Source: Variovorax paradoxus (lineage in GTDB: Bacteria > Pseudomonadota > Gammaproteobacteria > Burkholderiales > Burkholderiaceae_C). From it: a stretch of 64,000 nucleotides of DNA. The first letter of the stretch is position 1. Each line of letters opens with the position of its first letter. Below, piece by piece: positions 26,458-35,185 of this stretch. A program made the translations under genes and the position numbers. The stretch is taken from NCBI RefSeq assembly GCF_018614955.1, contig NZ_JAGGNV010000032.1, positions 1-64,000 of the forward strand. Direction: 5' to 3'. Below the pieces are notes generated by a model, which did not search any database, was not told the DNA's origin, and saw only the letters and a list, made by a program, of their open reading frames with translations.

Positions 26458-28065
26458 CTACGGGGCCCCGCAGGAGAAGCTCGCTGCGTTGTTTGGATCG
26501 CCGGTTCCGTTGTATTTGAGGACATTCGGATATGCGCACAGCGGCCGCGTCAGCTGCACTCCCTGTTTCTGGTCGCCGTTGACGAACTTCGTCGTGATGA
26601 GGCCGTCCGGGGCAGTCCCTTGTTCGACCCACGCTTGAACCGCCGTCAACAGATCCCTCTTCGGATCTCCGGCGAAGGGATGGCTCAGCAAGCCTCCGAA
26701 AGCATCCGGACCCGCGCCCCCACCGCAGTGATTCACCCCGGGCGCGCTGATCATGCGTGCAAACTTCTGTGACTCGCCAGGCATCTGCTTGTTGACCGAA
26801 TCCCAGTACTTCTGGGACATCGTGTATGCCAGAACGCCGTCGCTCATACCGTGCCAATGGATGATCTTTCCTCCAGCTTTCTGAAAAGCGCTGAGATCGG
26901 GACTCATCGCGTTAACCATCGGGCCGAGTGCCCAATCCATCGTATCAATGTCGGCGCCGAAGTCGAACTGCTCCGCCGTCCAGCTCGGACCAAAGACGGT
27001 TTGAAAGATCTGCGGCAACGGCACGTTGGTCGCTGAAGGCGGCGAGATACCCACGTTCCAGCCGCCGGTCTCCGAACCAGGAATCATTCCATCATAGTAA
27101 GTCTGTCCGGTGAGCTTGTGGAGCACGCCGGCGTAGATCTGCTTCGCCCCCTTCACCTGGGCCGCGGTCAGGCATGTGTCGTCATCGGCGCCGGTGCACT
27201 GCAGCACAGCGGGATCGAACTTGCACAGGTCCGGCCTACCGATGATTCCGTCCGCAACGCCATCCAGCTTGTCGCACGCGGCCACCGCTCCCTTGTTCAG
27301 AAGTGTGAGCTTGGCGGCAGACAGGTTCTGGTCACCACGCGTCGAGAGATAGTTCCACAGGATGCCTATGTGTACGCCGGTGCGGAATTGACCAGGCGCG
27401 CCCGCCACGATGCCGTTGTAGTCGCCAGGATACTGCTGCGCCTCGTGGAAGCCCTGTCCGCCCCCCGTGGAGCACCCGTGGAAGTAGGAATATGACGGCG
27501 CTTTCTGGTAGAGCGTGTTAACGACGCGCTTGCCGAACGTGGTCATGAGGTGGGTCGCCCGGTGACCGAAGTCGATCCACATCTCCGGTCTCCCGACGAG
27601 AGCAGCACGATTGGATGTTCCAAGATCGGTATTCGCGACAGCGAAACCCCTCTTGAGACCATCGGCCAGTGCCTGGTAGACGATCCGGCCGGCGAAACCG
27701 TCATTCCCGGTGCCCAGGAATCTCCCGTTCCAATCCTTCGGCATCCACACCTCGACGTCAATTTTTGAGTCCGGAGTGGGCGTGAGGGTCGCCGCGACGC
27801 GGCAGAACTCCGGTAGACCGGTAAGTGCCGTGGAGCTGGCCGACGCTTGGAAGGAGCCGTTCTGGAGGGCCTCCGCGGCGGTGATCTTTTCTTGCGCTTG
27901 CGCGCTGCCGGACAAATCTGCGCAGGTCTTCGCGAACGTGGGTGCGGGATTCTGCGCGACGGGAGGTACGGCGATACCATCGCCACCGCCACCACAAGCA
28001 GTCACCATTGCCCCAACGCTGATAACAGCGCCCAACCAGATGGGGGCCTGAGAACGTCGACTCAT
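26458..28065 (-). CDS. Tannase/feruloyl-esterase-family lipoprotein (1)
   Basis: 535 aa from the ATG at 28065, with GGAG six bases upstream. The lipoprotein signal ends at C24 (VTAC) followed by Gly-rich linker. The esterase fold is marked by HGCSTGGGQG with nucleophile S199 preceded by C198, and by NHCGGG near the C-terminus. The Cys-Ser ... His-Cys arrangement is the CS-D-HC disulfide-tied triad of the tannase family. Substrates in the family are esters of gallic, ferulic or terephthalic monoester type; the actual one is unknown. It shares an upstream box with the second tannase gene. Confidence 0.88.
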   Translation of the reverse strand: MSRRSQAPIWLGAVISVGAMVTACGGGGDGIAVPPVAQNPAPTFAKTCADLSGSAQAQEKITAAEALQNGSFQASASSTALTGLPEFCRVAATLTPTPDSKIDVEVWMPKDWNGRFLGTGNDGFAGRIVYQALADGLKRGFAVANTDLGTSNRAALVGRPEMWIDFGHRATHLMTTFGKRVVNTLYQKAPSYSYFHGCSTGGGQGFHEAQQYPGDYNGIVAGAPGQFRTGVHIGILWNYLSTRGDQNLSAAKLTLLNKGAVAACDKLDGVADGIIGRPDLCKFDPAVLQCTGADDDTCLTAAQVKGAKQIYAGVLHKLTGQTYYDGMIPGSETGGWNVGISPPSATNVPLPQIFQTVFGPSWTAEQFDFGADIDTMDWALGPMVNAMSPDLSAFQKAGGKIIHWHGMSDGVLAYTMSQKYWDSVNKQMPGESQKFARMISAPGVNHCGGGAGPDAFGGLLSHPFAGDPKRDLLTAVQAWVEQGTAPDGLITTKFVNGDQKQGVQLTRPLCAYPNVLKYNGTGDPNNAASFSCGAP

Positions 28066-28566
28066 ACATGTCTCCTCAATCAGTAGATGCGTGCTATCCG
28101 GCTTTCTTGGCGACTCGCATGCAGCCGCGCGTAGAACTATGGAGACAGGCCCAGCGAAAGTAAAATTGAGACTTCTTGTACGAGGTATCAAGAAAATCGA
28201 AATCGCCTCATGGTAAGCACCCCTTTTGCATTTCCCTACACATTACCCGCGCCTCGCACATAACGGGCCGCGGGCAAAGACGCACGTGCCCTCGTTTAGC
28301 AGGTAAAGAAGAACCGAATAAAGGAATGAATGCCCCGGCGCGCACATCCACCGGAGTGCAGCGTGCCCCGCGCCGGAGAAGCAGCTACGTTCCGCAACCT
28401 GCGTATTCGGCTCGCTGCCGTGCCGAGGTTCATTGGTCAGAGTCTGTACAAGCGAAGGCATCGCGCTGGTTCTGCGCAAGCAACAGCGACATCGCTGCTT
28501 GCGTGCCGGTCACTGTGTTTGCGATTCCACCTGCCAGAGCATCGTGTTGGAGTGTGCGCTGCGTCG
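28066..28566. other. 500-bp intergenic region with tannase-1 promoter
   Basis: The region separates the tannase-1 start from the downstream end of a Bug gene. Its only recognisable element is the conserved box at 28159-28199. No protein-like frame was found on either strand. The segment at 28200-28560 shows nothing that I can name. Confidence 0.5.
28159..28199 (-). promoter_or_regulatory. Conserved box upstream of tannase 1
   Basis: The 41-base stretch is nearly identical to 31612-31651 upstream of tannase 2. Shared blocks read AGTAAAAT, GAGA, GTACG, GGTATC and GAAAAT in the same order, with one base length difference. It ends about 94 bases before the tannase-1 start. Reading the other way the core is GATACC..CGTAC, an interrupted repeat typical of LysR-type sites. 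The LysR gene at 31.9 kb is the natural candidate regulator. Confidence 0.6.
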
Positions 28567-29568
28567 CTATTCTTGCTTGATTCCCATTTTCCGTACCAGC
28601 TCACCCCATCGCGCGCGGTCTGATGCCATGAGCGCTGCCAGTGAGGTGCTGTCAATGTGCCTCGCCTCGAGTCCCTGGCTCGCCATCTGTCGGACGAAAC
28701 GTCGGTCCGTAACCGTCTTCCGTAAAGCGAAAGCGAGGCTATCGAGCGAACCTTGCGGAGACGCTACCGGCGCAAACAGTCCATACCACGCCTGTACTTC
28801 TAACCCGTAGAATCCGCTTTCGGCCAATGTTGGCACATCCGGAAGCAGCTGAAGTCGTTGCAGGCCCGTGACTGCAATGGCCTTCAGGCGGCCGGACCGG
28901 ATGAGCGGCTCGACGGCCGACACTGTGGCAAACAGCATCTGCACCTGACCACCTATGAGGTCCGTGATGGCCGGCGACATTCCCTTGTACGGAATATGCA
29001 CCAGCGACAGGCCAGCACGTTGAGCAAACATCTCTGCAGCCAAGTGGGGCTGCGAGGCGATGCCCACGGTGGCGTTGTTGACCTGCCCAGGACGCTCCTT
29101 GGCGTGGCGCACCAGTGAAGCAACGTCATGCACCGGCGAGCTGGTTGGGACAGTCAACACGAACGGAAACCGCGCGACTTGGCCGATGGGCGCGAAGTCC
29201 CTAATGGGATCAAAGCCCATGTTGATGAACAGATTCGGATTCACCGCCATCTGGTGATCGGTTGCCAGCAGCAGCGTGTACGCATCGGCTGGCGACCTTG
29301 CAACTGCTGTGGCACCAATGACGCCGTTCGCGCCCGGACGATTGTCCACGATGATAGGTTGCTGCAGGTCTTCAGCCAGTCGTTCCGCCAAAGCCCTCGC
29401 TATGCTGTCGCCGCCACCACCGGGGGGATAGGGAACGATCAACTTGATCGGCCGCGCGGGATAGGACTGCTCGCGCGCGCCACCCACGCTTGGTGCCGCC
29501 ACGGCGGCTGCCAAGCATAAAAAGTCCCGACGGGCGCGAGATCGCAGCCCGGAATTCTCATTCGTCAT
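28567..29568 (-). CDS. Bug-type tripartite tricarboxylate transporter receptor
   Basis: 333 aa. SRARRDFLCLAAAVAAPSVGGA is a twin-arginine-like signal. The mature protein has PIKLIVPYPPGGGGDSIARALAERL, VDNRPGANGVIGATAV, LVHIPYKGMSPA and ESGFYGLEVQAWYGLF, all standard Bug positions. It lies between the two tannase genes in the same direction and would bind the acid that they release. No TctAB genes are nearby. Confidence 0.92.
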   Translation of the reverse strand: MTNENSGLRSRARRDFLCLAAAVAAPSVGGAREQSYPARPIKLIVPYPPGGGGDSIARALAERLAEDLQQPIIVDNRPGANGVIGATAVARSPADAYTLLLATDHQMAVNPNLFINMGFDPIRDFAPIGQVARFPFVLTVPTSSPVHDVASLVRHAKERPGQVNNATVGIASQPHLAAEMFAQRAGLSLVHIPYKGMSPAITDLIGGQVQMLFATVSAVEPLIRSGRLKAIAVTGLQRLQLLPDVPTLAESGFYGLEVQAWYGLFAPVASPQGSLDSLAFALRKTVTDRRFVRQMASQGLEARHIDSTSLAALMASDRARWGELVRKMGIKQE

Positions 29569-29661
29569 ACGGACCTACTTTCACGATGCCTTGTTGAACT
29601 CAAAGCTGTCAACCGATGAGTCATGAACGGCGCAACCGCTGGGTCGCGGTTCAGGAGCTCC

Positions 29662-31530
29662 TTACCGGCACCCGTTGACCACTTGGTTCCAGAAATTTCC
29701 GGTCCACGAGTTGACCGTGTTCCACACAGGGCTCATCCAGCGGGGGAGCACCTCCGGCTGCTTATTGCATCGCCACGCAAAGTCCGTTGTGCTGTCCCAC
29801 TCCTTGGCAGGTGCAACCTGCTCGGGCTGCGTGCAGACGAAGTTGTCAGCGACGTTGGTGTCTCCGCTTCCCTTGTACTTTGCGAGCTGCGGATAGGGGC
29901 ATAGGGGACGCGTGCGCTCGACGACCGATCCGTTCAGCTTCGATGCAATGATGCGTGTCGGCGGTGCACCGCTTTCAACCCATTTTTCCATTGCCGTCAA
30001 CTGGTCAAACGAACCGGGGCCAGGGCCGTTACCGCAGTGATAGTTTCCGGGGACCATGAACATGCGGAACCAACTGTCGATGTCGCCTGGCATCGCCTTG
30101 GAGACCTGGTTGTAGTACCAGATTTTTTCATCTGGAATCTGCGCTGCATCTCCTGCACTGACGAACATGAGCAGTTTGCTGCCGCGCTGTCTAAACGGGG
30201 TGTAATCTGTTTGATCGGCATTCGTGATCAGGCTCATTGGCTTGAGTTGTTCAAGGTCTGTGTCACGATTAAAGCTGTCGATGGTGTAACCCGCGCCTGG
30301 ATTCTGGAAGAGGAACTGACACGCCATTCCGTTGCCGCCGGTTGTCACGTAGCTCATGAGACGCCCCGGTGTATTGTTTTCTCCGATGAGGGCACCGGGC
30401 CAGTTGGCTTCAGAGCCCTTGGGTAGTCCCCCTGGATAAATCGCTCGACCTGCCGAATTGCGCGGCGCATCGTAAAGCTTGCGCAGCGCTGTGACCTGCG
30501 AGGAGGATAGGCAGTGTGTCCCCTCATCGGCGCCACTGGGACAAGCCAGAGAAACAGGGTCGAAGTCGCATCGTCGCGGGTCCTCGATGACGCCATCGAC
30601 GACGCCGTCGATGCCGTCGCATTTGGCATGCACTGCTTTGTCAACCAGAGAGATCTTGTTGATGTTCAGGATGAACTCGCCTTTCTGAGAGTTCCAGTTG
30701 ATTGCAGCCCAGTAGGGATGCGCCACCCCGATGTTCGCTGTCAACATGTTTCCCGGATCACGCGCCATGATGCCGTCGTAATCATCCGGAAACCTCTGCG
30801 CCTCGATCAGGGCTTGGCGTCCTCCTTGAGAACAGCCGCGGAAATAGGAAAAGTCCTGGGCCCTCCCGTAGAAGCCCTTGATCAGGCTCTTCGCCGCGAC
30901 CGTTGTAAGGTGCGGCGCGCGGAATGCAAAATCGATACGCGCCTGGTTGGGATAGTTTTCTGCGGCGTCGCGGCCAGGCTCACTGGGATCGTTGCAACCC
31001 CAATCGGTGTACCCGCCGTTCGGGCGACTGTGCCCGCTATCCGTGGCCGCGACCGCATAACCTCGGGCAAGCGCGTCAGCTGCAGACGTCAAATAGTTCG
31101 ACGGTGGAGAGCCGCAAAAGCCGCTGCAGCCTTGCTGCAGGAAGCGGCCGTTCCAGCCGGCAGTCGGCAACCGGACTTCGTAGTTGATGGCTGGAGCGAT
31201 GAGGCCGAGGACTTTGCAGTATTCAGGCGTTCCCCCACTGGCCGGAACGATCTCACTTTTCGTGATCTTTCCGCGCTCCTCGGTGGCTGCCAAGGCCGCA
31301 CAGGCCGCGACCGGATCCAGGGAAGCCGCGGGCGGGGTGTTCTCTCCACCTCCACCTCCACCTCCACCTCCACCTCCACCACCGCACGCCACGAGAACTG
31401 CACTGATCAATCCACCGACGACTAGCGAGCGTGCAACCCTCGCCATGCTCAGCTTTGAGGGGTGGGTATCTCCTTCGGCGGGAAACGGTGTTCCTGCTCG
31501 AGCGGCCGGGGAAATCGCAATTTTCATCAT
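29662..31530 (-). CDS. Tannase/feruloyl-esterase-family lipoprotein (2)
   Basis: 622 aa from the ATG at 31530, chosen for GGAG eight bases upstream and for its distance to the conserved box. An ATG at 31446 would start directly at the signal peptide (ARSLVVGGLISAVLVAC). The lipobox is VLVAC followed by 13 Gly residues. Nucleophile motif RGCSQGGRQA, catalytic His in YHCGNG: the CS-D-HC tannase pattern. The C-terminal about 60 residues beyond the usual tannase end (after FVCTQ) contain a Trp-rich tail (WMSPVWNTVNSW) not seen in tannase 1. Function: extracytoplasmic hydrolysis of an aromatic-type ester. Confidence 0.87.
   Translation of the reverse strand: MMKIAISPAARAGTPFPAEGDTHPSKLSMARVARSLVVGGLISAVLVACGGGGGGGGGGGGGENTPPAASLDPVAACAALAATEERGKITKSEIVPASGGTPEYCKVLGLIAPAINYEVRLPTAGWNGRFLQQGCSGFCGSPPSNYLTSAADALARGYAVAATDSGHSRPNGGYTDWGCNDPSEPGRDAAENYPNQARIDFAFRAPHLTTVAAKSLIKGFYGRAQDFSYFRGCSQGGRQALIEAQRFPDDYDGIMARDPGNMLTANIGVAHPYWAAINWNSQKGEFILNINKISLVDKAVHAKCDGIDGVVDGVIEDPRRCDFDPVSLACPSGADEGTHCLSSSQVTALRKLYDAPRNSAGRAIYPGGLPKGSEANWPGALIGENNTPGRLMSYVTTGGNGMACQFLFQNPGAGYTIDSFNRDTDLEQLKPMSLITNADQTDYTPFRQRGSKLLMFVSAGDAAQIPDEKIWYYNQVSKAMPGDIDSWFRMFMVPGNYHCGNGPGPGSFDQLTAMEKWVESGAPPTRIIASKLNGSVVERTRPLCPYPQLAKYKGSGDTNVADNFVCTQPEQVAPAKEWDSTTDFAWRCNKQPEVLPRWMSPVWNTVNSWTGNFWNQVVNGCR
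31345..31383. repeat. Hexanucleotide tandem repeat (TCCACC)6 encoding a polyglycine linker
   Basis: Six perfect TCCACC units plus ACC. On the coding (minus) strand they read GGT/GGA codons, giving the 13-Gly run directly behind the lipid-modified Cys of tannase 2. Because each unit is two codons, slippage would alter linker length by two Gly without frameshift. Confidence 0.9.
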
Positions 31531-31948
31531 GGTCTGGTCTCCAAGAACCTGGCGATCTCACCCAGGCAGGGTGGATCGGACCGTGACTATGATGAACAAC
31601 GACCCGCACCTAGTAAAATCGAGATGCTTGGTACGTGGTATCGGAAAATTGTGGCTCGACTAGGGGTAATCACCGTTGAAGGTCGAGTTCAACATGAGGC
31701 TTCTTTGACGTCGGGAGTGACCCGTCCGGCGGCCGCAGCTGCTAAGTCGAGCTCATGTCTGGAAAGCGCATCTGTCCCTGGCTTGCATCTGTTCAGTCGA
31801 TGCTCGTTCGGCAGTACATTCATGAGTGGGAGGGATTGATGTCTATCCGCTCTTCCACTCTGCTGGATGCTCGCGCGCAACCGATGCCATCGTTCGGCAC
31901 TGGACCAGTAGTTGCGGCGGAGGCGACAGCTAACAACGAGTTAAGGCC
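31531..31948. other. Divergent intergenic region between tannase 2 and the LysR gene
   Basis: 418 bases with the tannase-2 box at 31612-31651. The remainder, up to the LysR start at 31949, has no recognisable frame. It probably contains both divergent promoters. Confidence 0.5.
31612..31651 (-). promoter_or_regulatory. Conserved box upstream of tannase 2
   Basis: Counterpart of 28159-28199, located 82 bases from the 31530 start and in the same orientation relative to the gene. Core (other strand) GATACC..CGTACC. The near-equal distance supports the 31530 start and shared control. Confidence 0.6.
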
Positions 31949-32881
31949 ATGGCGGGCGTATCACGCAATATCCGGTTCACGCTGAAGCAGCTGCAATACT
32001 TCGCCGCCGTGGCACGCACTGGACAGATCTCGCTTGCAGCGGCAGAGGTGCATGTATCGCAGTCCGCCATGACGTCGGCCATCGCCGAACTCGAGCGACT
32101 ACTCAGTGCTGCATTGTTGGAACGCAGCCGCACAGGTGTGACCCTGACCCACGAGGGTCATCTGTTCCTCCAGCGTGCAAACGCAGTCTTGGAAGCGGCG
32201 GATGAAGCCGCCCGCCAACCCTTTCGCGAGCGCAGTGTTGTCACCGGAACCCTAAACATCGCGGCTAGCTATACGGTTCTAGGGTACTTTCTCCTCCCGT
32301 TCATCGCTAAATTCCAGAAGCACCACCCTCTCGTGAAGATCGTGCCGCTCGAGCAGAATCGCACGCAGATCGAAGATAGCGTGAGCAACGGCGACCTAGA
32401 GATCGCAGTGGCACTGACGTCGAACATGACAGAGCCTGAGCGCTTCAACCGTGTTGTTCTCGCACGCTCTCGTCGGCAACTCTGGGTTGGCCCGGCGCAC
32501 CCATTGGTGGACGCCGCACAGACGACGCTCGCTGAAGCTTCAGCGTTCCCGTACATCCTGCCCATGGTCGACGAGGGAGACATCTCCGCGATGCGCTATT
32601 GGAAGAACGCCGGCGTGCAACCGCCGCAATACATCCGCACGTCGTCGATGGAGGCCGTCCGCGAGATGGTGGCTTTGGGCTTTGGAACGACAATCCTGTC
32701 CGACATGGTGTTCCGGCCTTGGTCCCTAGATGGCCGCAGAATCCGCACCGTCCCGCTCGAAGATGCGATTCCAACGATGGAGGTGGGTCTGATCTGGAAG
32801 AAGGACCAGACGCTCAGCCCAGTGGCCGAGGCGCTTCGCCAGTACCTGAAGGTCGCAGTCAGCGCGCGCGTCGATGATTGA
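31949..32881 (+). CDS. LysR-type transcriptional regulator
   Basis: 310 aa. The N-terminal winged helix (FTLKQLQYFAAVARTGQISLAAAEVHVSQSAMTSAIAELE) is the classic LTTR DNA-binding domain; residues about 95-300 form the inducer-binding domain (LNIAASYTVLGYFLLPFIAKF). It is divergent from the tannase-2 gene, as LTTRs usually are from their targets, and both tannase genes share a box of suitable type. Control of tannase/Bug expression by an aromatic acid is likely but inferred. Confidence 0.9.
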   Translation: MAGVSRNIRFTLKQLQYFAAVARTGQISLAAAEVHVSQSAMTSAIAELERLLSAALLERSRTGVTLTHEGHLFLQRANAVLEAADEAARQPFRERSVVTGTLNIAASYTVLGYFLLPFIAKFQKHHPLVKIVPLEQNRTQIEDSVSNGDLEIAVALTSNMTEPERFNRVVLARSRRQLWVGPAHPLVDAAQTTLAEASAFPYILPMVDEGDISAMRYWKNAGVQPPQYIRTSSMEAVREMVALGFGTTILSDMVFRPWSLDGRRIRTVPLEDAIPTMEVGLIWKKDQTLSPVAEALRQYLKVAVSARVDD

Positions 32882-33642
32882 GTCGAGTTAGGCGACGAAA
32901 GAACCTCGCGCAGGGCGAGTACCCCTATGGCAGGCCACTCGCGCAGTCCCTGCGACAAAGTCGAGCGGCAGATTTCTAGACAGGCAGGTGACCGGAATGA
33001 GGTGCGAAGCTGCCTATCGCGGCGACAGCCTGAAAGTCATCTACGGGCGCAAACCCGCCGCTCGCTGTCACCGGAAAATTCAAACTGAGCTGCAAGACTG
33101 AGCCGAAAGTTCAAACCATGTTTTCCCAGCGGGTTCAAGGTAGCCTGGCGCTGCCGCTCGTAAGTCGTTGATCGGTATGCAGCGGGTGTTCCGCTAGCCA
33201 CGAGCATCGACAACGAGCGACTGGCATCTGAGGGCACCTACCACGCTAGTCGCAGCATTTCTACTGAGCCGTCCCTCACGCTCAGCGGCCGCCGAGATTG
33301 CCTACATCGCGAGTCCGGTGTTAGTCCAGTTGTGCCTAGGCGTTCCACTACGCGCGCATTGATCTTCTGATCGTGCGCAACTGTTCACGCTGGCCTCTCG
33401 AGCCGTTCCGGCAGAATGATCCCCATGTCCGACCATGACGCGCTTTCCGTCAGCGATTTCCGAAGTCCAACCCGCTCAACGCATCGTGGCAAAGTGGAGG
33501 AGGCCATGGCACCTGAGGGATTTAGTGGCGCAGCCCATTGTCGATTCGGTGCCGCGGCGAGCCTACTGGAGAGCCTCGACACCCGACCGTTGCACATGCG
33601 CCTACGCCGCCAGCGATGGTGGAACTTCTGGTGAACGCGAGC
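32882..33642. other. Gene-poor region after the LysR gene
   Basis: About 760 bases with lower coding quality: all frames are interrupted, none carries a motif that I recognise, and codon preference differs from neighbouring genes. It may be remains of an excised element. No repeat boundaries were found. Confidence 0.45.
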
Positions 33643-34091
33643 ATGCATCACTTGGTGGTTGCTGCTCTTTGCACTGTGCTCGTGTTGCCCGTCGCTGCCC
33701 AACCGAAGGTCTACCGCTGCGATACGAACGGGAAGGTCGCGTACTCAGACGTGCCGTGCGTCGGGGCGAGGGTTGTCGACGCTACTCCGACTCAGGGTGC
33801 GGATAAGCTGGGGGGTGCCTCTCGCAAGGGCCGCGAGGTCCAGCGCGACGAGTACACCACGTTGCTCGATGACGCGACACGTCCGCTGCTGGACGATCTC
33901 ACAACGAGATGAACGTGCTGCGGCGACGCGTCAACTTGCCGGGCCGCGACCAGCAGGCATGCGCGCGGCTTGACGGCCAGCTCCCGATGCTCGAAGCAGC
34001 CGGATCAAGGAGTGCCACGAGGGAGGCGAAGGCCCGAGCCGAGGTGGATCTCTACAAGGCTCGCAAGCAGTTCTTCGACCTCAAATGCTGA
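33643..34091 (+). pseudogene. DUF4124-domain protein gene with a frameshift
   Basis: From the ATG at 33643 a signal peptide (LVVAALCTVLVLPVAAQ) leads to KVYRCDTNGKVAYSDVPC, the DUF4124 signature of short periplasmic proteins in betaproteobacteria. The frame stops at 33912 right after DDLTTR. The overlapping frame continues sensibly as NEMNVLRRRVNLPG and AEVDLYKARKQFFDLKC to a stop at 34091. A single indel near 33895-33905 would join them into a protein of about 148 aa. The function of this family is unknown. Confidence 0.65.
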
Positions 34092-34154
34092 GCTCTCAGT
34101 AGAGAGCGATGCCCCCCGCTTTGCACCGACTCTGACTGGCGCCGCGCGCCTGGC

Positions 34155-34252
34155 TGTTTGCGCATTTAATGACTTGTTCGCGCATTTAATGACTGGTTCA
34201 GGCATTTAATTACCTAGAACAATCGTGTTCCGAGCTAATAAATCCCCAAACA
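34155..34252. repeat. Short element with terminal inverted repeats and 20-bp internal direct repeats
   Basis: The left end TGTTTGCGCATTTAAT (34155-34170) and the right end TAATAAATCCCCAAACA (34236-34252) are imperfect inverted repeats (13 of 16 positions). Inside the left end a 20-bp unit, GCGCATTTAATGACTKGTTC, is repeated (34160-34179, 34180-34199) with a third diverged unit at 34200-34219. A further right-end-like copy, TAATAAATGCTCAAACTAG, is at 34358-34376. Repeated transposase-binding motifs at TG...CA ends are seen in IS21-like elements. No transposase remains, so this is a MITE-like relic or collapsed IS. Confidence 0.5.
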
Positions 34253-34376
34253 GCGACCCAGGCGGCGCGCGGCTCGCCAACCTCCTCGAGCCTTAGGTAG
34301 GCGACGCAAATGCCCGAACGACACCCGCCCGCGCCGGTTCGAAAGGCGGGCAACTGCTAATAAATGCTCAAACTAG

Positions 34377-35185
34377 CCGCGCGTCCCGTGTCGATCGCGA
34401 TGGCCGCATCGGGCCGGCCCCTCAGGAAGGCCTGGAAACGCCGTTTCCCGAGTGGCCATCGGCAATCATTGGACACCTTCGGCCGAACGCACATAGATCG
34501 TGTGAGCGATCGGCAGCAACGGGCCCCTTCCGCATACCGCCGCACGAAGCGCGTGGACACCCACTGGCTGTAGGGCAGGATGCGGCCCAATACCGGACCC
34601 CCGAGGCCAGTGCAGAAAAGCGAGTGCGCACTGACCTTCGGGTAGCGACCGCAGCAGCCACCATCCGATAGGCTGCGTCGATGTTCTGCGTGCGGCTGTT
34701 AACATGCCGACGACGGGCGCATCGAACGTGGCGAGCTCGCGATCCTGGCCCCGCTCCAACAGGCGCACCGACCGCAGGCGCGAGCGCATCGGCCCACCGG
34801 AGCCGCTCTCCGCCATCCGACCACAGCGGATAGGCGCCATGGAACGAGGCTTCCGACATTGGGGCAGAATCGGCGCCGACCGGTGGCATCTGGCGCCCAC
34901 ACGGCGAGCTGCATCCGCCACCCCGGGACCCAGTAGGCCATCGCGAGGGCGGTTTTGGCGCGCTGTCCCAACCCATGGGAAAAAACTACGCGTCTCAGCG
35001 CGCTCATGCTGCCGTCGAGCAGCGCCGCTTCGACCAGCCGCCGCGCTGGCGTTCATCCGCCCCACGAGTTATAGCCCCTGGCGTTGTACATCCAGAGTGC
35101 GGCTACCGCATGGCTAAAGACTCGGCCTGCGCTGCCCGACAGTGTCGTAGCAACGCGCCGATCAGAAACCTCAAGTCACGCTGAG
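34377..35185. other. Gene-poor region, possibly degraded genes
   Basis: Overlapping long frames on the minus strand (up to 199 codons) shift into one another without any motif that I can identify. They could be remains of a decayed gene or chance frames in GC-rich DNA. No RNA gene, terminator or repeat boundary was found. Confidence 0.4.

Noticed and set aside
26264..26857. Upstream extension of the oxidoreductase frame by about 200 codons
   Set aside because: The extension has no family similarity, begins inside the neighbouring tannase gene, and the known family start lies near 26263.
34422..35065. Long minus-strand frames before the porin gene, considered as conjugation-type genes
   Set aside because: No motif could be matched and the frames overlap one another; kept only as an unassigned stretch.
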